From Candidatus Palauibacter scopulicola (GTDB lineage Bacteria > Gemmatimonadota > Gemmatimonadetes > Palauibacterales > Palauibacteraceae), in the NCBI RefSeq assembly GCF_947581915.1, contig NZ_CANPWG010000021.1:62001-126000 (forward strand): a DNA stretch of 64,000 nt. The letters are read 5' to 3'. Each line of letters starts with the position of its first letter. The first letter of the stretch is position 1. The notes beneath the pieces are model-generated. The model ran no database searches, was not told where the DNA came from, and worked only from the letters and a program-made list of their open reading frames with translations. Shown one piece after another: positions 18,872-26,767 of this stretch. The translations under genes were made by a program, and so were the position numbers.

Positions 18872-18914
18872 CGACATGAAATCGCGTTTCTGCAGTTTCG
18901 TCAGGAGGCAGTCG

Positions 18915-20597
18915 ATGAAGACGATGAAGACACGACCCTGGACCCTCATCCTTCCGCTGGCCGCGGGACTCGCCTGCGCGGACGCGAGCCGGGACGATTC
19001 GTCCTCGGGCACCGTCGAACTGGCGGCGCTCGACGCGGTGTTCGCGGACTACGGCGCTTCGGACGGCCCCGGCTGCGCCTTCGCGGTCTCGCGGGATGGG
19101 CAGCAGGTCATGACCCGCGCGTACGGCAGGGCGAACCTCGAGTGGGACCTGCCGAACACGCCCGAGACGGTGTTCGAGCCGGGCTCGGTCTCGAAGCAGT
19201 TCACCGCGGCGGCCACGATCCTGCTCGCGCTGGACGGAAGTATCGACCTCGACGACGACATCCGGGAGTACTTCCCGGAGATGCCCGACTACGGCGAGCC
19301 CATCACGGTGCGGATGCTCATCCATCACACGAGCGGGCTCCGCGACTGGGGGTCGGTCGCCGGCATCCACGGCTGGGCGCGGACGACCCGGATCCACACC
19401 CACAAGCACGCGCTCGACATCGCGAGCCGCCAGCGCGCCCTCAACTACGAGCCGGGCCGCTACTACTCCTACACGAACACGGGATACAACCTCCAGGCGA
19501 TGCTCGTGGAGCGGGTGACCGGACAGACGTTCGACGAGTTCTCGCAGGAGCGGATCTTCCGCCCCCTCGGCATGACGAAGACGCAGTGGCGGGACGATTT
19601 CACCGAGATCGTCGAGGAGCGCTCGATCGGATACCGGCGAGGCGACGACGGCGAATGGCACATGCTGATGCCGTTCGAGAACGTGCACGGGAACGGTGGC
19701 CTGCTCACGACCGTCGGCGACCTCCTCAGGTTCACGCGCAACCTCGACACGGGCGAGGTCGGCGGGCCCGAGTTCATCCGGCTCATGCATGAGCAGGGGA
19801 TGCTCGACTCCGGGCGGCAGATCAGCTATGCGGGCGGGCTCTTCGTCGGCGAGTACAAGGGCGTGCGCGAGGTCCAGCATTCGGGAGGCACCGCGGCGTA
19901 CCGCGGCTTCCTCACCCGCTTCCCCGACCACGGGCTCGCGGTGTCGGTGATGTGCAACGTGGGCGAGGCCAACCCCGGCGGGCTCGCCCGCGCGGTGGCC
20001 GAACTCTACCTCGGCGACGCCATCGACGAGGAGGCGTCGGAGGATCCGGCGGGGGCGGACGTCGATCCAGCCCGCGTCGCCGCGTTCGCGGGCGGATACC
20101 GCGACACGCGCACGGGCCAGTTCATGGAGTTGACGGCGGACGGCGCCGCGCTCCGCCTGGGCATGGGACCGGGCGGGATGTCCCTCGCGGCCCTGAGCGA
20201 GACCGAGTTCGCCTCCCCGGCGGGCGTGTCCATCGTCTTCGACGCGGCGACCGGTGACGGAGCGAGGCCGGGGGCCACCATGGACACGCCGGTAGCGGAC
20301 GACGTGAGGATCGAACCGGTGGAGGGATTCGAGCCCAGCGCGTCGGACCTGGCCGCCTACGTGGGCGCCTACCACAGCGACGAGGCGGAAGTGACCTACT
20401 GGGTCGAGGTCGAAGACGGCGGGCTCGTACTGAGGGACCGGTACGGGGACGGACCGTCGCTGGAGCCGGTCTATCCCGATGCGTTCAGGCAGGGAGGCAG
20501 CACGTTCATCTTCCGGCGCGACGAGGCCGGCCGGGTCACGCAGGCGAGCCTGAGCCAGGGGCGCGTCTGGGACCTGCGCTTCGAACGGGTGCAGTAG
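18915..20597 (+). CDS. Serine hydrolase, class C beta-lactamase family, lipoprotein
   Basis: A 560-residue protein. The start at 18915 is chosen because AGGAGG lies six bases ahead of the ATG and the next residues give a clean lipoprotein signal with Cys21 in AGLACAD. An ATG 39 bases upstream lacks a ribosome site. Catalytic signatures are SVSK at 91-94, YTN at 186-188 and HSGG at 322-325. Residues after about 390 form an accessory beta-rich domain repeated in two halves (AFAGGYRD and AYVGAYHS starts). It has the same fold as the hydrolase at 2234-3967, but the residues around the motifs differ, so they are distant paralogues. Its role is probably peptide or ester hydrolysis outside the cytoplasm. 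Confidence 0.9.
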   Translation: MKTMKTRPWTLILPLAAGLACADASRDDSSSGTVELAALDAVFADYGASDGPGCAFAVSRDGQQVMTRAYGRANLEWDLPNTPETVFEPGSVSKQFTAAATILLALDGSIDLDDDIREYFPEMPDYGEPITVRMLIHHTSGLRDWGSVAGIHGWARTTRIHTHKHALDIASRQRALNYEPGRYYSYTNTGYNLQAMLVERVTGQTFDEFSQERIFRPLGMTKTQWRDDFTEIVEERSIGYRRGDDGEWHMLMPFENVHGNGGLLTTVGDLLRFTRNLDTGEVGGPEFIRLMHEQGMLDSGRQISYAGGLFVGEYKGVREVQHSGGTAAYRGFLTRFPDHGLAVSVMCNVGEANPGGLARAVAELYLGDAIDEEASEDPAGADVDPARVAAFAGGYRDTRTGQFMELTADGAALRLGMGPGGMSLAALSETEFASPAGVSIVFDAATGDGARPGATMDTPVADDVRIEPVEGFEPSASDLAAYVGAYHSDEAEVTYWVEVEDGGLVLRDRYGDGPSLEPVYPDAFRQGGSTFIFRRDEAGRVTQASLSQGRVWDLRFERVQ

Positions 20598-20621
20598 CGC
20601 GACCTCTTCGTCGGCTGGCGA

Positions 20622-21614
20622 CTACAGCGGGATCTCGACGAGGATCTTTCCGTCCGCGCGGCCGGACTCGAGGGCCTCGTGGGCGGATGCCGTCTCCGCG
20701 AGAGGGAACGTGGCGGCGATCCGCACGTCGAGTTGTCCGGCCGCGAGCCAGGTGGTGAGGTCCCGGACCGCAGCGCGGCGGGCGGCGGGTGGGAGCAGGT
20801 AGCCCTGCACGAAATGTATGCGCAGGTCCTTGAAGGCGAGCGGATAGTAGGCGAGCGGCAGTTCCGGGCCGGAGGTTGACGAGTACGACGCGATCGTCCC
20901 GTTCTCCCGCAAGACCGCGACATCCGTCTCGAGGTTCGCGGCGAGGTCCACCTCGACGACGCGGTCCACGCCCTCCCCATCGGTGAGGTCGAGCACCCGG
21001 CCGACGACGTCCTCCCGCCGGTAGTCGATCGCGTGCCGCGCGCCGCCGCCCCGCGCGACCTCCGCCTTGGCGGCGCCGCTCACCGTGGTGATGACTTCGG
21101 CGCCGCCCAGCGTGGCGAGCTGCACCGCCAGGTGGCCGACGGCCCCGGCGCCGCCCTGCACGAGGATCCGCTTGCCGCCCACCGGCCCGTCCCCGTACAC
21201 GGCGTAGTGCGCGGTGCAGCCCGGCACTCCGAGCCCCGCTCCGTCCGCGAAGGATGCGCCGTCCGGCAACGGCACGGCCTGCGCGGCCGGCACCGCCGCG
21301 TACTCCGCCGCCGTGCCGAACGGACGCCCGCCGCCCTGGGCGTTCCACAGCCAGACGCGCTCGCCGACGCGAGACCCGTCCACCCCCGCCCCCACCGCAT
21401 CGATCGTCCCCGCCCCATCGGAGTGCGGTACGATGTGCGGGTGAGGCATCGACAGGCCGATCCAGCCGGCTCGCCGCTTGGTGTCCGATGGATTCACTCC
21501 CGAGGCGGCCAGCCGCACCCGGACCTCTCCGGCTCCGGGAACGGGCGCGTCCCGCCGCCCGAATTGGAGCACGTCCGGCGCGGGGCCGGTCCGCTCGTAC
21601 CAGATCGCTTTCAC
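20622..21614 (-). CDS. Zinc-independent quinone oxidoreductase (MDR superfamily)
   Basis: A 330-residue cytoplasmic enzyme of the medium-chain dehydrogenase/reductase family. The N-terminal GroES-like part has EVRVRLAASGVNPSD. The nucleotide-binding Rossmann core has VQGGAGAVGHLA, the NADPH motif of quinone oxidoreductases (zeta-crystallin type). No zinc-ligand cysteine set is seen. It should reduce quinones or enones with NADPH. The GTG start at 21614 has GGAGGAG about six bases upstream; longer readings through 22538 are shadows of the genes on the other strand. It stands alone, diverging from the folate cluster. Confidence 0.88.
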   Translation of the reverse strand: MKAIWYERTGPAPDVLQFGRRDAPVPGAGEVRVRLAASGVNPSDTKRRAGWIGLSMPHPHIVPHSDGAGTIDAVGAGVDGSRVGERVWLWNAQGGGRPFGTAAEYAAVPAAQAVPLPDGASFADGAGLGVPGCTAHYAVYGDGPVGGKRILVQGGAGAVGHLAVQLATLGGAEVITTVSGAAKAEVARGGGARHAIDYRREDVVGRVLDLTDGEGVDRVVEVDLAANLETDVAVLRENGTIASYSSTSGPELPLAYYPLAFKDLRIHFVQGYLLPPAARRAAVRDLTTWLAAGQLDVRIAATFPLAETASAHEALESGRADGKILVEIPL

Positions 21615-21776
21615 GCGTCTCCTCCGGGTTGCATCCCCTCGCACGACGCGGGTGGTGCCGCCAATGGGGCGCGCGGCGCCCGTGCGTGCAACGCCCCATC
21701 CGTTCTCGAACCTTGTACATTCCCGGCTTCGCCGGCGTGGGGCTGCCGGGGAGACGCTCGTGAACGGAGGACTGCC

Positions 21777-22562
21777 GTGAAACTCGAGGGCGCCGTCGCA
21801 CTCGTGACGGGGGGCGCGCGCCGGCTGGGCCGCGCGCTGTCGCTGGGCCTGGCCGAGGCGGGATGCGACATCTTCATCCACTACCGGAGCTCCGCCGGGG
21901 CGGCCGGCCGCACGGCGAGCGACGTGCGCGCCCTGGGGCGCCACGCGGCGACGGCCGCGGCGGACCTCTCGCACCCGGAGCAGGTCGACGACCTGTTCGA
22001 GGTGTTCGACACGGCGTTCGGGCGTCTCGACATCCTCGTGAACTCCGCCGCGAGCTTCGAGCGCACTCCCTTCGGCGAGGCGACGGTCGCCGAGTGGGAC
22101 GCCGCACTGGCGCTCAACCTGCGCGCTCCATTCCTCATGACGCAGCGGGCCGCCGTCCGAATGCGCACCGCGACCGAGCGGCGAGGAACGCAGGGGGAAC
22201 ATCGAGCGCCCGGCGTCATAATCAACATGTCGGACATGTCGGCGCTTGCCGCCTGGGAGGGGTTCGCGCCGCACGGGGTCAGCAAGGCCGGACTCCTGCA
22301 CCTGACGGCGCTGACGGCCCGCGAGTTGGGCCCGGAGGTGCGCGCGAACGCGATCGTGCCCGGTCCGATTCTTCCGCCTCCCGGGGAGACGGCGGAGGAC
22401 CCGGCCTGGCGGGAGAAGGGCCGCAGGATCCCGCTCGGGCGGACGGGCGATCCGCGGTACGTGGCGCACGCGGCGCGGTTCCTGGCCGAGAACGACTATG
22501 TGACGGGAGCGACAATCCACGTGGACGGCGGCGAACATTTGCTGACGGGAGGGGCGCGCTGA
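21777..22562 (+). CDS. SDR oxidoreductase, pteridine-reductase/FolM-like, with His in place of catalytic Tyr
   Basis: A 261-residue short-chain dehydrogenase. The NADPH loop is TGGARRLGRA (11-20), whose arginines fit NADPH preference, and ILVNSAA is the usual NNAG variant. The active-site segment NMSDMSA keeps an Asp at 153, matching the Asp of PTR1 pteridine reductases. Thirteen residues on, where Tyr is expected, there is His166, followed by Lys170 (HGVSK). The GTG start has GGAGG six bases upstream. The stop overlaps folB by one base (TGATG), and folK follows. The inferred role is reduction of a dihydropterin or dihydrofolate in folate synthesis. It could instead be a divergent SDR recruited to a neighbouring step; the missing Tyr makes the activity worth testing. 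Confidence 0.82.
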   Translation: MKLEGAVALVTGGARRLGRALSLGLAEAGCDIFIHYRSSAGAAGRTASDVRALGRHAATAAADLSHPEQVDDLFEVFDTAFGRLDILVNSAASFERTPFGEATVAEWDAALALNLRAPFLMTQRAAVRMRTATERRGTQGEHRAPGVIINMSDMSALAAWEGFAPHGVSKAGLLHLTALTARELGPEVRANAIVPGPILPPPGETAEDPAWREKGRRIPLGRTGDPRYVAHAARFLAENDYVTGATIHVDGGEHLLTGGAR

Positions 22563-22930
22563 TGGCGTCGGATACGGTCCTCATCCGCGATCTCCTCATC
22601 CGGGGGATCATCGGGGTCAACGACTGGGAACGAGAGAAGAAACAGGACATCGTGATCAACCTGTCCCTATCGGTGGACGCCCGGGCCGCGGGCGAATCCG
22701 ACGACGTCGCGGATGTGCTGAACTACCGGACGCTGACGAAGCGCATCATCGCGCACGTCGAAACCGCCGAGCCGTATCTCGTGGAAGCCCTCGCGCACCA
22801 GATCGCGCGGATCGCAATCGTCGACTTCGGCGCGGCGAAGGCGAAGGTCCGCGTGGAGAAGCCCGGCGCGTTGCGCTACGCGCGCTCCGTGGGGGTCGAG
22901 GTCGAACGGACGGCGGCGGACTACGCGTGA
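22562..22930 (+). CDS. folB: Dihydroneopterin aldolase
   Basis: A 122-residue protein of normal FolB length. Conserved features are IRGIIGVNDWE near the N terminus (the Glu binds the pterin), LNYRTL with the catalytic Tyr, LVEALAHQIA with the second pterin-binding Glu, and VRVEKPGALRYA with the catalytic Lys. It converts 7,8-dihydroneopterin to 6-hydroxymethyl-dihydropterin and glycolaldehyde. Its ATG overlaps the stop of the SDR gene by one base, and its own stop overlaps the folK start by four. The three genes therefore form one coupled folate operon. Confidence 0.95.
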   Translation: MASDTVLIRDLLIRGIIGVNDWEREKKQDIVINLSLSVDARAAGESDDVADVLNYRTLTKRIIAHVETAEPYLVEALAHQIARIAIVDFGAAKAKVRVEKPGALRYARSVGVEVERTAADYA

Positions 22931-23436
22931 ACGCCTCCCCCCGCGCCATCCTCCTCACGCTGGGCTCGAACATCGATCCCGAGCGGAACATCGTCGCGGC
23001 CCTCGAAGCGCTCGACGAACTGCTGGGCATCGAGGGAGCATCGCCCATCTACGAAGCGGACCCGGTCGGGAACCCGGGGATGCCCCGCTTCCTGAACGCG
23101 GCCGTGCGCATCACGACCGACCTCTCCCCGGGAGAACTGAAGTTCGAGGTCATCCGGCCGCTGGAGCGCCGCCTGGGACGTGTCCGGACCGCCGACCCCA
23201 ACGCCCCCCGCACGATCGACATCGACATCGCCGCCGTGCAGGGTCTGGTCGTCGATCAGGACGAGCTGAAGCTGCCCGACCCGGAGATCCCGACGCGGGC
23301 GCATCTGGCGGTGCCCCTCGCGGATGTGGCGCCGGAGTTCCGGCATCCCCGCCTCGGACTCACCCTGGGTCAAATCGCGGCCCCTTTCCGCGACGAACCG
23401 GGGCTCGCGAGACGCGACGATGTCCGGTGGCCGTGA
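22927..23436 (+). CDS. folK: 2-amino-4-hydroxy-6-hydroxymethyldihydropteridine diphosphokinase
   Basis: A 169-residue protein starting at a GTG that overlaps the folB stop (GTGA). Signatures of HPPK are LTLGSNIDPERNI at the N terminus, YEADPVGNPGMPRFLNAAV, the ERRLGR loop, and PRTIDIDI with the magnesium-binding aspartates. It transfers pyrophosphate from ATP to hydroxymethyl-dihydropterin, directly after the FolB step. It is the last folate gene in the cluster; the next gene begins 28 bases later and is an outer-membrane barrel. Confidence 0.95.
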   Translation: MNASPRAILLTLGSNIDPERNIVAALEALDELLGIEGASPIYEADPVGNPGMPRFLNAAVRITTDLSPGELKFEVIRPLERRLGRVRTADPNAPRTIDIDIAAVQGLVVDQDELKLPDPEIPTRAHLAVPLADVAPEFRHPRLGLTLGQIAAPFRDEPGLARRDDVRWP

Positions 23437-23464
23437 ACCCCGCGCGACCGTACCTTCCGGCCCC

Positions 23465-25150
23465 ATGATTCCGTCCACGGCGCCCCCGATCCGGGGGACC
23501 CGCCGAGCCCCGGTCCGGGGCAAGAACGTCGCCCACACCCTGCTTCTTCTGGGCATCGTCGCCGCACCCGCGGTGCACGCGCAGGCATCCCCTCCCGCCG
23601 GGGGGACCGGCAGCACCGCGACCACGACCATCGACACCATCGTCATCAGCCGGCAGGACGTCTTCCCGGAGGAAGCCGCCGCCGGAAACATCATCTACCG
23701 GCTCGGCAACGGATTGCACGGCACGACACAGCCCTGGGTCATCCGCCGTGAACTGCTCCTGGGGCCGGGGACGCCCTACGACTCGCTCCTGGCCGCCGAG
23801 AGCGAACGAAACCTCCGGCGCCTCGGCCTCTTTCGCCGGGTCCGGGTGGATTCGACGCGGGTCGACGGAAGACTCGCGCTGAACGTGAGAACGCGCGACG
23901 CGTGGAGCCTTCAGCCCCGCTTCACGGGGCGACTCGCAGCGGACGGCACGCTGACGGGCACCTTCGGGGTCACCGAGATCAACCTCGCGGGCAGCGGAAA
24001 CGCCATGCGGGTGTGGTACGTCCGCGAAACCGACCGCGACGGAATGGACCTCCGGCTGACTTCGAATCGGCTGGCCTCCACCCGGCTCGCGGCCAACGCG
24101 ACGTGGCTGAACCTGTCGGACCGCGATGTCCTCGCGTGGTACCTGTCGAGTCCTTTCCGCGCGCTCTCGGACCGCTCGGCGTTCTACTACGAGGGGCGGG
24201 ACTTCCGTGGACGGATCCCGCAGTATGTGCGGCACAACCCCGACGACCTCCAGACGATCGAATGGCGGCGGCGAGCCCAGATCCACCGCCTGACCGGGGC
24301 GATCGCGCCGGTCGCGAATCCACGGGAGGTCTTCCGCATCGGGGCGACGCTCGAGGTCCGGCACGAAGAGCACCTCCGGATCGAACATCCCGGCGTCAAC
24401 CTGGACAGCCTGGACGCCACGGTGCCGGACTCGGTGTACGGCCTCATCGGCGTGTATGCCGAGTGGCGACGCGCCCGCTTCGAGCGCGTGGAACGCTTCA
24501 ACGGATTCTCGGAGGAAGACCAGGACCTCAGCGACCGCGTGTGGGTGTCCTTCAAGCTCGCGCACGAACGGCTGGGATACAGGTCGACGGGCATCGGAAC
24601 GCGCCTCCTCCTGTCGTCCGGAAGGCGAGCGGGCCCGGCGATTCTCAAGGGTGCGCTTGACGGCGGCGGCCTCTTCAACTCGGCGGGCCTCGACTCCGGC
24701 TACGTCTTCGGCACGGGAACGGCGGCGGTTCGGGAGACGGAGCGGAATACGACGTTCCTGCAAGCGTCCGCGGGGATTCAGGAAAGGCCTCGCCCCGGCT
24801 CCGAGCACGACATCGGCTTCCAGGTATTGCCGCGACTCTGGGGTCCGCACGCCTTCGTCGGGACTCGCACGATGCGGGCCACGCTCGAACATCGCTCCTA
24901 CCTGGTGGACAACTTCTACAACCTGTTCGGGCTCGGCGTGGGCGCGTTCGTCGACTATGGAGGCGCCTGGTATCCGGACCAGGATCGGAGGTTGGGCGGG
25001 AACGTCGGAATAACTGTGTTCGGAGGGTCCCCGCTCTCTTCTTTCGCGCAGGTAACGAACCTCAATATCGGCTACCGCTTCGGCGGCGGGATCGGCGACA
25101 GCGAAAGATCGAGGTGGGCCTTCAGCGCCGGTGGCGGCTTACGATTCTAG
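23465..25150 (+). CDS. BamA/TamA-like outer-membrane beta-barrel with a POTRA-like domain
   Basis: A 561-residue protein if started at ATG 23465. It has a basic n-region, hydrophobic core HTLLLLGIVAAP and a cleavage site near VHAQA. Residues about 55-140 form one POTRA-like unit (VIRRELLLGPGTPYD, then RNLRRLGLFRRVRV). The rest is beta strands, ending SAGGGLRF with the C-terminal Phe recognised by the BAM complex. The single POTRA and short length separate it from BamA itself. It may belong to the surface-antigen branch that assembles or exports other proteins or lipids. A longer reading starting inside folK is rejected. A hairpin lies right after the stop. Confidence 0.8.
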   Translation: MIPSTAPPIRGTRRAPVRGKNVAHTLLLLGIVAAPAVHAQASPPAGGTGSTATTTIDTIVISRQDVFPEEAAAGNIIYRLGNGLHGTTQPWVIRRELLLGPGTPYDSLLAAESERNLRRLGLFRRVRVDSTRVDGRLALNVRTRDAWSLQPRFTGRLAADGTLTGTFGVTEINLAGSGNAMRVWYVRETDRDGMDLRLTSNRLASTRLAANATWLNLSDRDVLAWYLSSPFRALSDRSAFYYEGRDFRGRIPQYVRHNPDDLQTIEWRRRAQIHRLTGAIAPVANPREVFRIGATLEVRHEEHLRIEHPGVNLDSLDATVPDSVYGLIGVYAEWRRARFERVERFNGFSEEDQDLSDRVWVSFKLAHERLGYRSTGIGTRLLLSSGRRAGPAILKGALDGGGLFNSAGLDSGYVFGTGTAAVRETERNTTFLQASAGIQERPRPGSEHDIGFQVLPRLWGPHAFVGTRTMRATLEHRSYLVDNFYNLFGLGVGAFVDYGGAWYPDQDRRLGGNVGITVFGGSPLSSFAQVTNLNIGYRFGGGIGDSERSRWAFSAGGGLRF

Positions 25151-25152
25151 CA

Positions 25153-25173
25153 GCCCTTCCAGGGTGGAAGGGC
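25153..25173. terminator. Perfect hairpin between two convergent stops
   Basis: A 9-base stem (GCCCTTCCA pairing with TGGAAGGGC) and a GGG loop sit between the stops of the convergent barrel genes at 25150 and 25178. There is no T-tract on either side, so it is either a weak bidirectional terminator or an RNA 3'-end protector. Confidence 0.6.
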
Positions 25174-25177
25174 GCCG

Positions 25178-25687
25178 CTAGGGTAGGAGAATGCCGCCGG
25201 CGATGAGGAGTTGCTGTCCTCCCTCGAGTTCGTACCTCGCCTCGACGAAGGGCGTGAACCCCTCGAGCGGAAACCGGAAGCCCGCAACGAGGTTCATCCC
25301 GAAGAGCCGCTCGTCAGGATCCGCCGCCCCGTCCGATGGGACCGATTGCCAGACCACGTTCAGCCCGCCGCCGACATAGGGGACGAGGTTCGTCACGTCG
25401 CGGAACGAGAGGTCCCCGAGGACGTTGAAGTTGAGTTCGTGGTAATCGTAATCGCCGCCGGGGTCGCCGAGACCCGAGTCCGGGAAGAAGTAGTCGAAGG
25501 AACCGGCCACCCGGATCCCGGGAGCGATCCAGGGCAGCGACATCTGCACGCGCGGGCCGATGCCGAAGTCGGCGTCGTCGCCGAAGGTGACCTGACCCCC
25601 GGCCTTGACCTCCTGCGCGGCGAGCGGTGCCCCGCACAGGACGACTCCGAACAGGACGACAAGCGATCCCGGTCCGCTTCGACGCAT
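25178..25687 (-). CDS. Outer-membrane beta-barrel protein
   Basis: A 169-residue protein with a signal peptide ending APLAAQ (about residues 20-25). The mature chain alternates strands typical of an 8-stranded barrel (VAGSFDYFF, YHELNFNVLGDLSF, LVPYVGGGLNVVW, FTPFVEARYEL), with acidic loops such as GDPGGDYDYHE. The start at 25687 follows GGAGGGGGG by about three bases; another ATG lies 21 bases further upstream. It resembles the small porin-like proteins of the OmpA/PorT beta-barrel set, but no enzymatic or binding motif shows. It converges with the BamA-like gene. Confidence 0.75.
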   Translation of the reverse strand: MRRSGPGSLVVLFGVVLCGAPLAAQEVKAGGQVTFGDDADFGIGPRVQMSLPWIAPGIRVAGSFDYFFPDSGLGDPGGDYDYHELNFNVLGDLSFRDVTNLVPYVGGGLNVVWQSVPSDGAADPDERLFGMNLVAGFRFPLEGFTPFVEARYELEGGQQLLIAGGILLP

Positions 25688-25855
25688 GTACCCCCCTCCG
25701 TCTCTCATTCCCGCCATCGGCCTCCGCCTCCTCCCCGCCATCGGTCCCGGTCTCCTCCCCGCCTTCGACAGGAGTGGGACGCCGCGAAGGGCCGGACGGT
25801 TGCACCCGGCCCGTCGATCCCGAACTTTCGTCCACCGACCCCCGTACGAGGACCC

Positions 25856-26767
25856 ATGGAAAGACTCCGCATCCCCAACCTGGCGACGTACCTCCCGGTC
25901 GCGCCTTCCGACCTCCTTCTCGCCGCCCCCGTCGCGGCGCGGGTGCTCTTCGGTCTGAGCCCGGCCGGACGCGCGGTGCAGGCGGCCGCGCTCGGCGTGT
26001 ACGCGGGCAGCGCGCTCATCGACTGGGCGGTTCGGGCGGACGCCCGCCGCGTGGACTTCGAGGCTGCGTTCGGTTTCGACCCGCTCTCCCCGCCAGCCGC
26101 GCCGGAGGAGGAGCGGCGACGCGATGTCGAAGGTCTCGTGGAGCGGCTGAACGCAAACTACGTGCCGATGGATACGCCGCGGAAGGAACTGGCGAAGCAG
26201 GTCGACCTGTGCCTCACTGACTTCCTCGCGGAACTCACCGGCCAGCGCCTGGAGACGAGTTCGCAGGTCCGGGAGTTCATGCTCGCGCAGATCGTCTTTC
26301 CCTTCGCGCTCGGGGCGGCCGACCCGCTGACGGGAGACGTCGCGATCTTCAGGAGCACGGGCATCTTCGAGCCCCATGTGATCGCGCACGAGTTCTGCCA
26401 CCGCAAGGGATACCTGAAGGAGGTCGAGGCGCAGGTGCTCGGCTATCTCGCCCTCGTGCGTTCGGGTGAACCGGTCCTCGAGCAGTCGGCGCACGCCGAA
26501 CGCCTGGACCGCCACCTCTGGGTGCTGGCGGAGCGGGACGCCGCCGCCTACAACGGCCTCCTCGACGACCTCGGACTCCGGGAGGAGTTGAAGGACGCGT
26601 TCGCCGTGCGCCACCCGGCGGAGGGTCCGGTGAGCGGCGTCGTGGGTCCGCTGATGAAGAACGCCTACGACGCCCGCATGAAGCTCACGGGGCAGAACGG
26701 CCTCTCCGACTACGACGAGGGCTTCACGAACTTCCTCCTCGCGATGGAGCAAACCGCCGCGTCGTGA
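25856..26767 (+). CDS. DUF3810-like zinc metallopeptidase
   Basis: A 303-residue protein. One or two membrane-prone stretches lie near residues 15-60 (LLLAAPVAARVLFGL, AALGVYAGSALI). The zinc motif is HEFCHRKGYLKEVEAQ: HExxH with a downstream Glu as third ligand, as in gluzincins. This fits DUF3810 family proteins, which are uncharacterised membrane-linked peptidases. Its stop overlaps the GTG start of the antiporter gene, so the two are co-translated, perhaps for envelope homeostasis. The start at 25856 is the first ATG that excludes the overlap with the divergent barrel gene. Confidence 0.75.
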   Translation: MERLRIPNLATYLPVAPSDLLLAAPVAARVLFGLSPAGRAVQAAALGVYAGSALIDWAVRADARRVDFEAAFGFDPLSPPAAPEEERRRDVEGLVERLNANYVPMDTPRKELAKQVDLCLTDFLAELTGQRLETSSQVREFMLAQIVFPFALGAADPLTGDVAIFRSTGIFEPHVIAHEFCHRKGYLKEVEAQVLGYLALVRSGEPVLEQSAHAERLDRHLWVLAERDAAAYNGLLDDLGLREELKDAFAVRHPAEGPVSGVVGPLMKNAYDARMKLTGQNGLSDYDEGFTNFLLAMEQTAAS

